A DNA stretch of 64,000 nucleotides from CAITZA01 sp937915285 (GTDB taxonomy: Bacteria > Desulfobacterota > Desulfomonilia > Desulfomonilales > Desulfomonilaceae): assembly GCA_036821825.1 (NCBI GenBank), contig DAISIV010000003.1:62001-126000 (forward strand), given 5' to 3'. This document shows, in pieces, positions 34,587-43,183 of the stretch. Below the pieces are notes generated by a model. That model worked only from the letters and a program-made list of their open reading frames with translations. It did no database searches and had not been told where the DNA came from. The position numbers and the translations under genes were made by a program. Within the stretch, counting starts at the first letter, position 1, and each line of letters opens with the position of its first letter.

Positions 34587-35659
34587 TACATCCAGTGCGA
34601 ATATGGCGCTGGCGCCAGTTCCTTGATATTCATTCCGAGTTCCTTCGCTGCCCTGAAAGCCCAGTAGGGATCCCTGAGCATTTCCCTGCCAAGCAGAACT
34701 ATGTCCGCCTTGCCTTCCGAGATAATCTCATTTGCTTGCAGTGGTTGAGTTATCAGCCCTACAGCGGCTGTCAAAACACCAGCATTTTTTCTGACAGTCT
34801 CGGAAAAATCGACCTGCCAGCCAGGTCCGAATGGATATTTCCTGTAATCAGGTGTGTTGAAACCGGAACTGCAGTCTATGAGATCAACTCCCTCAGATGA
34901 GAGAATTCTTGCCAGTTCAACCGTTTCCTCGAGGGTCCAGCCGCCATCTATCCAATCTGTGCATGATACCCGGACCGCCAATGGTAAAGAGTCAGGCCAG
35001 ACCTTACGTATGGCCTGAACCGTCTCGACTGTAAACCTTATTCTGTTTTCAAAACTCCCCCCGTATTGGTCTTCACGCCCATTGGACAGAGGTGAATAGA
35101 AATTGTGGCAGAGATATCCGTGCGCCGCATGCAATTCCAGCCACTCATACCCCGCCTCTCTTGCCCTGACGGCCGCTTTAGCGAATTTTGACTGAACCTC
35201 TCTTATGTCCTCCAGGGACATCGCTTCGGGTGTCTTCCACAACCTGTCTCCGAATGCAATGGGGCTTGGGCCTATTGTTGACCATCCTCCCTCTTCGTTT
35301 TTGAGATGATGGTCCCCTTCCCAAGGCCGTGCTGCGCTGGCCTTGCGCCCTGCATGAGCTATCTGTATCCCGGGGATGGTCTTGTAGCTTTTGAGGAACC
35401 TCGTTATCCTGGACAGCGGTTCGATATGGGAATCCGACCAAAGGCCTCCACATCCTGGAGAAATTCTACCGCGAGGCTCAACAGCGGTCGCTTCAGTTAT
35501 GATCAGCCCTGCTCCACCTACAGCACGTGAGCCGAGGTGAACTAAATGCCAGTCGTTGGCTATGCCGTCGGTCGAGCTGTACTGACACATGGGAGAAACA
35601 CCAATCCTGTTGCGTAGCGTCACTGTCTTTATAGTTAATTTGTCAAAAAGGTTAGACAT
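34586..35659 (-). CDS. Old Yellow Enzyme family NADH:flavin oxidoreductase (YqjM-like)
   Basis: 357 aa, single TIM-barrel FMN enzyme of the thermophilic-like YqjM class. The active-site Cys is in SPMCQYS, the His pair in IQIAHAGRK and LHAAHGYL, and FYSPLSNGREDQYGGS is the usual loop. It would reduce activated C=C bonds, possibly in an unsaturated ring compound. It is the first gene of the eight-gene operon, with GGAGG before the ATG. Confidence 0.9.
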   Translation of the reverse strand: MSNLFDKLTIKTVTLRNRIGVSPMCQYSSTDGIANDWHLVHLGSRAVGGAGLIITEATAVEPRGRISPGCGGLWSDSHIEPLSRITRFLKSYKTIPGIQIAHAGRKASAARPWEGDHHLKNEEGGWSTIGPSPIAFGDRLWKTPEAMSLEDIREVQSKFAKAAVRAREAGYEWLELHAAHGYLCHNFYSPLSNGREDQYGGSFENRIRFTVETVQAIRKVWPDSLPLAVRVSCTDWIDGGWTLEETVELARILSSEGVDLIDCSSGFNTPDYRKYPFGPGWQVDFSETVRKNAGVLTAAVGLITQPLQANEIISEGKADIVLLGREMLRDPYWAFRAAKELGMNIKELAPAPYSHWM

Positions 35660-35792
35660 GATTCCTCCATCAGCATTTTGGGGTGTTCTAAAAAGATCAA
35701 TGGGATTCTCCGACTGTTGTGAACATTCCGAGATTCAATGGTAATTGCGCAGATTGATGCGCATGTCGGGCAGTCTTTGATCATTTGCCTTG

Positions 35793-35821
35793 TGAATATT
35801 TTTGTCGTAATAGTGTTCCAA
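35793..35821 (-). promoter_or_regulatory. candidate promoter of the OYE-Rsb operon
   Basis: On the minus strand TTGGAA (35821-35816) and TATTCA (35798-35793) are 17 nt apart, about 130 nt before the first start codon. The match is moderate. Confidence 0.35.
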
Positions 35822-35855
35822 TATCAAGTAATGACTCCGCAAGTGGGACAGTAAA

Positions 35856-36632
35856 ATGATTGGAGCGCTAGCCGGTGATATTATAGGTTCAGTTTACGAA
35901 TGGAACAACATTAAAACTAAGGACTTTACCCTTTTTAGGCCGGAATGTTTCTTCACTGATGATAGTGTTCTGACAGTGGCTCTGGCTGATGCAATCCTCA
36001 GAGGTTCTGATTATGGAGCCCTGATGAAAAAGTATTATCACCGGTATCCTCACGCAGGGTATGGGGGCAGTTTCCATAAATGGGCCAGGTCATCACAAAG
36101 TGGACCCTACAACAGTTGGGGGAATGGGGCAGCGATGCGCATAAGCCCTGCAGGTTTCGCTTTCGAATCCCTGGAGGAGGTTCTGCATCAATCCAGAGTC
36201 TATACTGCGCTCACACATAATCACCCGGAGGGCATTAAAGGAGCCCAGGCCACAGCCACTGCGATATTTCTTGCCAGGAATGGGGCGGACAAACTCCAGA
36301 TCAAAAGACACCTCTCCTCGAGCTTCGGATACGACCTTGACCGAACATGTGATGACATCCGTCCGGTTTATCAATTCAATGAATCATGTCAGAAAACTGT
36401 CCCCGAGGCGATCATTGCATTCCTGGAATCCGAAGGATTTGAAGACTCCATAAGGCTGGCCATTTCCCTTGGTGGCGACAGTGATACCCTGGCATGTATC
36501 ACCGGTGGAATATCCGAGGCATACTACGGGGTTCCCGAGTTTATAAGCTCGAAGGTTCTCCAAATCCTGGATGACGACCTGAGGGCCATAACCCTCGAAT
36601 TCTGCGACAAATTCATGAAACCAGGAGCTTGA
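35856..36632 (+). CDS. ADP-ribosylglycohydrolase (DraG/ARH family)
   Basis: 258 aa, all-helical ADP-ribosyl hydrolase. Metal-binding motifs are FTDDSVLTVALA near residues 33-44 and GGDSDTLACITGG near 208-220, both typical of the DraG/ARH fold. It would remove ADP-ribose from proteins, nucleic acids or small molecules. No ADP-ribosyltransferase or nitrogenase gene is nearby, so it is not a nitrogenase-regulating DraG by context. It stands alone, divergent from the operon and convergent with the GT gene. Confidence 0.88.
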   Translation: MIGALAGDIIGSVYEWNNIKTKDFTLFRPECFFTDDSVLTVALADAILRGSDYGALMKKYYHRYPHAGYGGSFHKWARSSQSGPYNSWGNGAAMRISPAGFAFESLEEVLHQSRVYTALTHNHPEGIKGAQATATAIFLARNGADKLQIKRHLSSSFGYDLDRTCDDIRPVYQFNESCQKTVPEAIIAFLESEGFEDSIRLAISLGGDSDTLACITGGISEAYYGVPEFISSKVLQILDDDLRAITLEFCDKFMKPGA

Positions 36633-36660
36633 TCTACTGGAACTGCAATTCATGATCCGG

Positions 36661-37947
36661 CTATTGATCATCAAGCCGTTTTGCTTCGGTCACAAAAATT
36701 TGGCTGCAGGCATGTGGAGTGTCCCAAGAACTGACCAAATAGTCCTTCGCCTCAACAAAGAAATTGGCCTGCTGCTCCACAAGTTTTTCCGCCTCAAATG
36801 AACTCATGTCTGATGTTTCATTTACAAAAGAGGCCACCCTTGCGTAATACAGAGGGGTCATCAGATCAACCAGCCTTCGGCGGTTAGTTGGCCAGTTATG
36901 GTAGGCTCCCGCAATTTCGTAGAGTATCCTGACCCATGTGTCGGTAGGTAACCTGAATCTTTCCTCATCCATTTTTGCTGCAGCCACAATGGCTGCAAAA
37001 CAGTCTTCACAGAACACTTCCTTCCATAGAATTCCAAAACTGCCAAAACCTGACTTGAAAGAATCTACGAGCTTGGGATAATTGATCTTTATCGGGTCGG
37101 GCTCCTCTGAACCTGCCTCCCCGAAAACCGGAATTTCCATGGCGCCATCTACGGCCTTCCAGTGGGATTCGGTTTCTTCCATTAAGGAAAAGAGGGTTGA
37201 GACAACCTGCCTGAACATAGGGCCCAGATGTTGCGACGGGTCCTTTGCGTCGTGTATCTTACGTCCCAAATGGGCCTGGCAAATCTTGAAATCCTTGATT
37301 ATCGCCTGGACCGTCAGCCATATGTCAATTCCAAAACGGGCAACATCTGTATGCCAGACGTCCTGAGATATGAAGTGACTGACCATGTTTTTTCCAAAAG
37401 CAAAATCCCCACCAATCGGCTGACGGATTTTCTTTCCGAAAACCGCCTGACATAGATTGTAAACAATATTGTTGGTTATAGTCCCATCATATTTGTAACG
37501 GGTATAGATTGGAGCGACGAAATCATAATCGTGCTCTATGATTGGATCCAGCATCATTTTTACCCACCTGCTGGTAATACTTCTTAGATCCGAGTCCACT
37601 ACCATACACGCCTTGGCGCTGACCAGATGAGCTGATTCCAGTATCATTCTTATGGCTGTGCCTTTGCCGGGGGTTCCGCGGTAAATACCGATGAGCCTCT
37701 CCTGCCAAGGTCCTATTTCAGCCCCTTTTGCAACATCCCTGGTATCATCTGTTGATCCGCCATCAGCTATGACAATCAGGGGACGAAGACTCTTGTAGTG
37801 AGCCTTCAAGCCATCCGACACCATCCTGATGACGTGACCGATGGTGGAATCATTATTAAAACACGGTATTCCCACAACCACATCGGCTCTTTCAAGCCCT
37901 TCCAATCGGCTGACCATAAATGGCCTCAACGAACTGACATACTTCAT
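36661..37947 (-). CDS. family 2-like glycosyltransferase of a glucosylglycerate-type solute cluster (Ggs/MggA-like)
   Basis: 428 aa, soluble GT-A enzyme. VVVGIPCFNNDSTIG, IADGGSTDDT and the DxD-type motif VVDSDLRSI are visible. IRQPIGGDFAFG and TDVARFGIDIWLT define the acceptor side. The C-terminal 150 residues are helical. Position directly after the glucosyl-3-phosphoglycerate synthase and phosphatase genes suggests a second step or an alternative route: glucosylglycerate synthase (Ggs) or mannosylglucosyl-phosphoglycerate synthase (MggA). Which of these it is cannot be decided here. The ATG at 37947 has GGAGAG upstream. Confidence 0.7.
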   Translation of the reverse strand: MKYVSSLRPFMVSRLEGLERADVVVGIPCFNNDSTIGHVIRMVSDGLKAHYKSLRPLIVIADGGSTDDTRDVAKGAEIGPWQERLIGIYRGTPGKGTAIRMILESAHLVSAKACMVVDSDLRSITSRWVKMMLDPIIEHDYDFVAPIYTRYKYDGTITNNIVYNLCQAVFGKKIRQPIGGDFAFGKNMVSHFISQDVWHTDVARFGIDIWLTVQAIIKDFKICQAHLGRKIHDAKDPSQHLGPMFRQVVSTLFSLMEETESHWKAVDGAMEIPVFGEAGSEEPDPIKINYPKLVDSFKSGFGSFGILWKEVFCEDCFAAIVAAAKMDEERFRLPTDTWVRILYEIAGAYHNWPTNRRRLVDLMTPLYYARVASFVNETSDMSSFEAEKLVEQQANFFVEAKDYLVSSWDTPHACSQIFVTEAKRLDDQ

Positions 37948-37973
37948 AAGAACTCTCCGCAGCAATTGTCAGG

Positions 37974-39203
37974 TCAGATAAAAAACGCTCTGTTGTCTTC
38001 ATCCACGGCTGACACCAGCTTATCACCGAAGTCGGGGATGGCCGAAAAGACCCGATTCCAGTTAGGAATCAGGGGAATCCCCAAAGGATCATTTTTGATC
38101 GAATCCCCTGCAATACGAATCGCCTGAGTAAAAGTTTCAAAAGCAGTAGCCTCCGAATGACGATCGTATTTTAAACCGTTAATCGTAGCGTCTGCATGAT
38201 ACATTGCCATCATGTCTTGGGCCTCTTTCAGGTAGGTAGCCTTTAAGGTGTTGAAAAAACCGGCCCCGAAAACGATCCCAGATGAACACAATACCCTGAA
38301 AATGGTTGAACAGACATCAATAGCCATCTTGTTCAAACCTTTTCCAGGATCATCGGCGGAAAGTTCCTGATGTTTATGGTCATAGTTCTGGCAAAGCTCT
38401 ACCTGACATACCCTATTCAGTGAGCAATTCCTGAACACCTCAGCCAAAACACCTACTTCCAGGCCCCAATCAGACGGAATGCGGTTAACCCTGGCCAAAT
38501 CCGCGACCATCGAGAATTCGCCAGCTAGAGGGTACCTGAAAGAAGAAAAATACTGGAGTAACGGCAATGGTCCAAGAATTCTTGTCAGAGCCTGAAAAAG
38601 CGGCGTAATAAGAAGTCGTGTGGCCCTGCCGTGCATACGGTCTGTGACCCTGCTATAATATCCCTTGCAGAACTCATAATCCAGGCTTGGCATGACGGTC
38701 GGATAGACGAGACGGTTAATAAGAGCGCGGGTATAGGAAAGGATGTCACAATCGTGAAGAGCTATGATGTACGATTCCCTCTTGGCTACTATGTAGCCGT
38801 AAGCCATCCACGCGCTCTTTCCCTTACCACTTGAACCGGTCGGCAGTCCCGCATCTTCAATCTCGTTGTAAAGAGCTGAAATTCTGTCGCCGTCGTTCCA
38901 AATCAACCTGACTCTGCGCTGATCCTTGGCGAGGGGTTTGAAATACTCGCAACTCCTTTCAAAATCCTCCGAAGAGGCCGGTCCAAGGGAGACCACTATC
39001 TCGTGTAGATAATCTATAGAGTCTAGGACACTGAGGATTACTCTCAGGGCCGATCCATCCATTTCAGAAATGAGGCACGGCAAAACAAGCGCTATAGGAC
39101 GGGTCTCTGATGCGTCTTTTATTTGCCTTTCAATTTTGTTCTGATCATTTTCGCCCAACAGGTGTAAGGTACTTATAGGCCCGGATTGCTGAAAATCACT
39201 CAT
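37974..39203 (-). CDS. gpgS: glucosyl-3-phosphoglycerate synthase (GpgS-type)
   Basis: 409 aa, GT-A transferase that joins NDP-glucose to 3-phosphoglycerate. IALVLPCLISEMDG at the N-terminal strand, GKGKSAWMAYGYI and the metal motif ALHDCDILSY are visible. FCKGYYSRVTDRMHGRATRL and PLAGEFSM...IPSDWGLEVG match the bacterial/archaeal GpgS family as I know it. It is cytosolic. Its ATG overlaps the phosphatase stop as ATGA, which pairs the two enzymes of a two-step pathway to glucosylglycerate. A mannosyl variant is possible but less likely. Confidence 0.8.
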   Translation of the reverse strand: MSDFQQSGPISTLHLLGENDQNKIERQIKDASETRPIALVLPCLISEMDGSALRVILSVLDSIDYLHEIVVSLGPASSEDFERSCEYFKPLAKDQRRVRLIWNDGDRISALYNEIEDAGLPTGSSGKGKSAWMAYGYIVAKRESYIIALHDCDILSYTRALINRLVYPTVMPSLDYEFCKGYYSRVTDRMHGRATRLLITPLFQALTRILGPLPLLQYFSSFRYPLAGEFSMVADLARVNRIPSDWGLEVGVLAEVFRNCSLNRVCQVELCQNYDHKHQELSADDPGKGLNKMAIDVCSTIFRVLCSSGIVFGAGFFNTLKATYLKEAQDMMAMYHADATINGLKYDRHSEATAFETFTQAIRIAGDSIKNDPLGIPLIPNWNRVFSAIPDFGDKLVSAVDEDNRAFFI

Positions 39204-40042
39204 AAGAACTCCTTTCTGTCCGACAGGAATTTGAGGACAAGTTCATTCCATGCGCCAGGTCCTTCGTCAGCGCAGCGCTTGATTTTACTCATGCCACTAA
39301 ACTCCTCCGTCATTGACTGTCCAAGTAGGAATGATAGGTCCATGATTTTGAGGAACGAAAGGTCATTAGGGCTGTCCCCCAAACCGATTGAGTAGAATTC
39401 GCCAAACTTCTCTTTGAAAATAGCAATTAGAATTGATACAGCCTGGCCCTTCCCTCCGTGTCCAAATAAATGCCAAAAACGACCACCTCGCTCCATGCTG
39501 AGTTTTACATTGCTGAACATCTGCTGGAGTCGGTCAACTTCTTCATTATTTCCATCTATGACGAAGGGTTCGTCATAGTATCTGATGCGACTCAGCCTGG
39601 TCCTGTCTGGAGACAAACCTGTCAGGAACGAAATCTCTTCAATCGACATTGACGAGAATCCACGAGTCTTCACCCCAGCTAACCTGGAAACGGTCTCCAT
39701 TTGTAAAACCAGCTCGGAATAGGGTATTCCCAAAGGCGTCAGTGCGAAATTCGAATCTAGTTTGTGGAGCGGCAAATCATTCACAGTTCCCAGAGGCTCT
39801 AAAGACATCGAACCGGAATTAAAAACAATACCTCCACCATTCTCGATCACAAACGGATCTCCGAATTCAAGTTCACTGTGTAACTCAGACATCTCCGCAA
39901 GTGTCTTGCTGGACACCATCACCAGTGAAGCTCCCATCTCTCTCAACCTTTTTAGGGCTTCTTTAGCTGGCTCCCACGAATAGGTGTCACGATCCAGAAG
40001 AGTAGAGTCGAGATCCGTAAAGATAACGAGTTTTCGAGACAC
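39200..40042 (-). CDS. gpgP: glucosyl(mannosyl)-3-phosphoglycerate phosphatase (HAD-IIB)
   Basis: 280 aa, HAD superfamily IIB phosphatase of the MpgP/YedP type. FTDLDSTLLDRDTY carries the nucleophile Asp, VMVSSKTLAEM motif II, FVIENGGGIVF the cap entry, and IGLGDSPNDLSFL motif IV. It would remove the phosphate from glucosyl-3-phosphoglycerate to give the compatible solute glucosylglycerate. It is the first gene of a three-gene operon and overlaps gpgS by four bases. Confidence 0.82.
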   Translation of the reverse strand: MSRKLVIFTDLDSTLLDRDTYSWEPAKEALKRLREMGASLVMVSSKTLAEMSELHSELEFGDPFVIENGGGIVFNSGSMSLEPLGTVNDLPLHKLDSNFALTPLGIPYSELVLQMETVSRLAGVKTRGFSSMSIEEISFLTGLSPDRTRLSRIRYYDEPFVIDGNNEEVDRLQQMFSNVKLSMERGGRFWHLFGHGGKGQAVSILIAIFKEKFGEFYSIGLGDSPNDLSFLKIMDLSFLLGQSMTEEFSGMSKIKRCADEGPGAWNELVLKFLSDRKEFL

Positions 40043-40367
40043 GTGCCTGTCCTTGAAAAATATTGCTCATGTGTCCATTTAGGGACAAAAGCTTATTCTA
40101 ATAAACACAAGATAATGTTGCGCTGAGATCTTTTCGCCCTGTCCAATCCCTAACAGGGTCTGCGGACATTCGTCCTTGATGTTACAATCAGCTCAGTGGA
40201 TTCTTTGCGCTCTCGGGCTCTCAATACATTAAGCGCAAGATAACGAGCCATTAACCTGAATAGCTAATACAACAGGTTAGGCGTTTAGCTAGCCCTGACA
40301 CTGATTTATAGACACAATAATTTGTTATAATTATATTTTTAGAGCCAGATGGCCCTTTTTTACGGAA

Positions 40368-40384
40368 GGAACAATAGTTGTTCC
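40368..40384. promoter_or_regulatory. 17-bp palindrome in the intergenic region
   Basis: GGAACAA-TAG-TTGTTCC, a perfect 7-bp inverted repeat with a 3-nt centre, flanked by CGG and CG and then TTTTATTT on the plus strand. It could be an operator or an intrinsic terminator, but no plus-strand gene precedes it. Confidence 0.35.
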
Positions 40385-40707
40385 CGTTTTATTTCTAGTT
40401 AGACCGATGATCTCCTGAAAGGTTCCACAGAAATTTAAACTAATCGGGCATTCCCTAAATATAATAATACATAATATCAATTAGTTACATGAATAAAACA
40501 TAATTTTTCTGGATAGCAGAGTGTTTAACTATGGATTTATTGAACCATTGCTATATATAGTGTACATTACATAGTATATTTTTTGATATTTTTAAATTAA
40601 TCATCTGTTATAGTTACATCTAAACTCATCATGGTTCCCTGTCATCAAACCACATTCAACCAGGAATCATTTTTGATAATTTTCAAAGGGGTCTTTGATT
40701 GGTGGAG

Positions 40708-40737
40708 TTGATTACCGGGAAGGATTTGCTGTAAAAT
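40708..40737 (+). promoter_or_regulatory. candidate sigma-70 promoter for the Fe-S protein gene
   Basis: TTGATT (40708-40713) and TAAAAT (40732-40737) are 18 nt apart. The ATG lies at 40835. Confidence 0.35.
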
Positions 40738-40834
40738 ATTTTTGTGAATTTGTTCAGCATAAGACATTCTGGATTGTATCAGCGCTTATCTGACAATTCG
40801 ATGCTTCTCAAAAATCAGGAGTCATTGAAAACTA

Positions 40835-41374
40835 ATGCTAATAGAATCGTACAATCTCGAAATCGAAGTGGCTGACCACAGTGATCAGGTTTTCGAATAC
40901 GAGGCGATTGCCCAGCTCGATGTGGACATCAGTGATGCCCTACCCTACCTCAACGCCGAACTTAAGAGTGGAACCTATTTCACAGATGGCCCAGCCTTCT
41001 CGTGGCGAAAAGGCAGTCACAAGATAGGATTCTGGTCCAGGAGGATTGCTGCGGATCATCTTGAAAGCAGGGAAGAGGCTAAAGTCATCATACAGGAGTT
41101 GGTGGACCTGGTTAACGGGATATGGGAAAGGCGCAGTCAGATACAACCTGACACCACCACCCATGAGAAGAGGCAACCATTGGAGCTTTTCAAATTAATG
41201 CCTAAAACCAACTGCAAGATATGCGGCGAAAACACCTGCTACAATTTCTCCATCAAGCTTGCGTCCGGGCTTGTAGAACTTGAAAAATGCAGCCCCATTT
41301 TTGAAGATCAAAAATTCACTGAACAACTTTCAACACTTCAGGCTCTACTTGCCAGCAAGCGGCCATTATTGTGA
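40835..41374 (+). CDS. protein with C-terminal corrinoid-protein-type 4Fe-4S motif
   Basis: 179 aa. The C-terminal segment from about residue 125 matches the small Fe-S domain (PF04060-like) of corrinoid Fe-S proteins. LMPKTNCKICGENTCYNF gives Cys at spacing C-x2-C-x4-C, followed by LEKC about 16 residues later. The N-terminal 115 residues are an unassigned alpha/beta domain. No acetyl-CoA synthase or corrinoid subunit is adjacent. The role may be electron transfer or cluster-dependent sensing. Confidence 0.7.
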   Translation: MLIESYNLEIEVADHSDQVFEYEAIAQLDVDISDALPYLNAELKSGTYFTDGPAFSWRKGSHKIGFWSRRIAADHLESREEAKVIIQELVDLVNGIWERRSQIQPDTTTHEKRQPLELFKLMPKTNCKICGENTCYNFSIKLASGLVELEKCSPIFEDQKFTEQLSTLQALLASKRPLL

Positions 41375-41425
41375 TGTGCTGAACACGTAAGTTCAGCCCT
41401 AAAAAACCTTTTCGAGGCCCTAAAA

Positions 41426-41806
41426 TTGAGGCTACCCAAAAAGAAAAAGACCGGAGGTGGAAACCTCGGCCAGATCATCTCCGAAGCACGGCGCCTTCAG
41501 GAGAGTCGAGAAAATACATATCGAGAGAAGGCTCTAAAACTGTTTCCACTTGTTTGTGGAAGATGTGGTAGGGAATTTGCCGGAAAGTCACTTAAAGAAC
41601 TTACCGTTCATCACAAGGACCACAATCACGACAACAATCCGTCTGACGGAAGCAATTGGGAACTGCTCTGCACTGCCTGTCATGATCGAGAACACTTTCA
41701 ACAGTTACGGGACTCACCGGAAGTTGAATCACTCGTGGACAGTGACAATGACCCCAATTATTCATATAAACCGTTCGCCAATCTGGATGACTTGATCAGG
41801 AAATGA
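41426..41806 (+). CDS. yajD: YajD-family HNH nuclease
   Basis: 126 aa. The zinc-ribbon-type HNH domain is complete: CGRCGREF, the ELTVHHKDHNH motif with the catalytic His pair, DGSNWELLCTACHDREH, and the Asn/His of the motif between. YREKALKLFPLVCGRC matches the E. coli YajD N-terminus. The start is a TTG at 41426 after a basic-rich context, with no good ribosome site. The biological substrate of this family is not established. Confidence 0.85.
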   Translation: MRLPKKKKTGGGNLGQIISEARRLQESRENTYREKALKLFPLVCGRCGREFAGKSLKELTVHHKDHNHDNNPSDGSNWELLCTACHDREHFQQLRDSPEVESLVDSDNDPNYSYKPFANLDDLIRK

Positions 41807-41836
41807 CATTAGGATTAGACTTTTTCGGAACAAAAG

Positions 41837-42808
41837 ATGCCAATAGTAGCTGTCTCAGGATACCGGGCCCCGCTATTCTTCAGTAATTCTCATCTTCAAA
41901 CCATTTTTCCCTCAATTTTCAGGAAAGTGGACGGGGTTAAATATGATCGCGAACGTCTCACTACTCCGGATGATGATTTTCTTGATATCGACTGGTCCAG
42001 GGTAGATTCCAGGAGTCTGTGTATAGTCCTCCATGGCCTGGAAGGCGATTCACGACGTTCATACATAAAGGGCATGGTTAGGGCTCTGAACCGCAGGGGC
42101 TGGGATGCCCTGGCAGTGAATTTCAGGGGATGCAGTGAAGAACCTAACCGGCAGTCCCGCATGTACCATAGCGGAGAAACCGGTGACCTGGATTTTGTGA
42201 TAAAACATGTTATGTCGTCAGGCGCTTATGACGAACTTGCTCTGATAGGTTTCAGCCTCGGGGGGAATGTCATACTGAAGTATCTGGGTGAATCTGGTCC
42301 AAATCCCGCTGCTGGACTAAAGGCCGCTGTCACGCTTTCCGTTCCCTGTGATCTCAAAGCCTGCTCGGACAAACTCGAACAATTGAGTAACCGGGGTTAC
42401 TCCCAACGTTTCCTGAAAATGTTACGAAAGAAAATTCAAAAAAAGGCGGTCTTATACCCCTATACGGTCAGGGCGTCAGGCCTTGACGCTGTCAAAACCC
42501 TTAAAGAATTTGATGACCAGTATACTGCTCCACTCCACGGATTCAGAGACGCTGATGAATACTACCGCTGTTCATCATCCAAGCAGTTCCTTCCTTTTAT
42601 AAACATTCCAACCCTGATGATCAGCGCGGCTGATGACCCCTTCCTGGCAAGGGAATGCTACCCGTCACAGCAGGCTGACAAACATAATTGGCTTCACCTG
42701 GAAGTGCCCAAGCACGGCGGACACGTGGGCTTTGTCAGTTTCAACCAGTCGGGCGAATACTGGTCTGAAATCCGGGCAACCGAATTCATTTCAGACTTCA
42801 TGGACTGA
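41837..42808 (+). CDS. YheT-like alpha/beta hydrolase
   Basis: 323 aa, alpha/beta hydrolase of the YheT/ABHD1-3 family. FSNSHLQTIFPS at the N-terminus is the family hallmark. VLHGLEGDSRRSY is the oxyanion region, and the nucleophile elbow is GFSLGGN. NFRGCSEEPN and the late HGGHVGF with the catalytic His are present. It probably acts as an esterase or lipase on small or membrane esters. It follows yajD by 30 nt. Confidence 0.88.
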   Translation: MPIVAVSGYRAPLFFSNSHLQTIFPSIFRKVDGVKYDRERLTTPDDDFLDIDWSRVDSRSLCIVLHGLEGDSRRSYIKGMVRALNRRGWDALAVNFRGCSEEPNRQSRMYHSGETGDLDFVIKHVMSSGAYDELALIGFSLGGNVILKYLGESGPNPAAGLKAAVTLSVPCDLKACSDKLEQLSNRGYSQRFLKMLRKKIQKKAVLYPYTVRASGLDAVKTLKEFDDQYTAPLHGFRDADEYYRCSSSKQFLPFINIPTLMISAADDPFLARECYPSQQADKHNWLHLEVPKHGGHVGFVSFNQSGEYWSEIRATEFISDFMD

Positions 42809-43183
42809 TAACTAAATCCGGTTCCAGGGATCAACGTGGAAAAGACCATTTCATGTTTCCAGAAGTGGAAAAGTTCTTTCCAACGAATAACCACAGGTGA
42901 TCTCTAACTACATTTATCCGGCGCCGTGATTCTTACACTACACCTCTCCCGAAAACACTAACGTTTGGCCTAACATTACTGGCACAATATTTGCTTCTAA
43001 CTATTCTACCCAGGCCAATATAGGCTCATCGATTTAAACAATCTCATACATACGAATTTACATGTTTTTTCAGAAAGCAGCGTCTCGGCGTGTCAAAAGG
43101 TGGGTAAGTGACGGCGTGGGCTGAGCGGTAGGCTATTAGTCGGCGATAGCTGGCACAGCATAGTATCCGGAGGAGGAAACAGT
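42809..43183. other. leader region of the benzoate-CoA ligase gene
   Basis: 375 bp without a gene. It contains the sigma-54 promoter at 42980-42995 and then a leader of about 175 nt. A small GCTAT/ATAGC hairpin lies near 43132-43150, and the ribosome site AGGAGGAAAC comes just before the ATG. Upstream activator sites were not recognised. Confidence 0.55.
42980..42995 (+). promoter_or_regulatory. sigma-54 (RpoN) promoter of the benzoate-CoA ligase gene
   Basis: TGGCAC-AATAT-TTGCT is a full match to the -24/-12 consensus TGGCAC-N5-TTGCW, with GG and GC ten bases apart. It lies upstream of the ligase in the correct direction. Transcription would need an enhancer-binding activator encoded elsewhere. 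Confidence 0.75.

Larger units (their letters stand above)
40043..40834. other. AT-rich 0.8-kb intergenic region with inverted repeats
   Basis: No gene is seen on either strand. Between 40450 and 40620 the sequence is strongly AT-rich. Two inverted repeats stand out: TAACCTG (40252-40258) with CAGGTTA (40273-40279), and GGAACAA (40368-40374) with TTGTTCC (40378-40384), the latter followed by a T-rich stretch. No tRNA, insertion-sequence end or attachment site was recognised. It separates the divergent gpg operon and the Fe-S protein gene. Confidence 0.5.

Noticed and set aside
35856..36632. DraG regulating nitrogenase
   Set aside because: The fold and motifs fit the wider ADP-ribosylglycohydrolase family, but there is no DraT or nitrogenase gene in the window.
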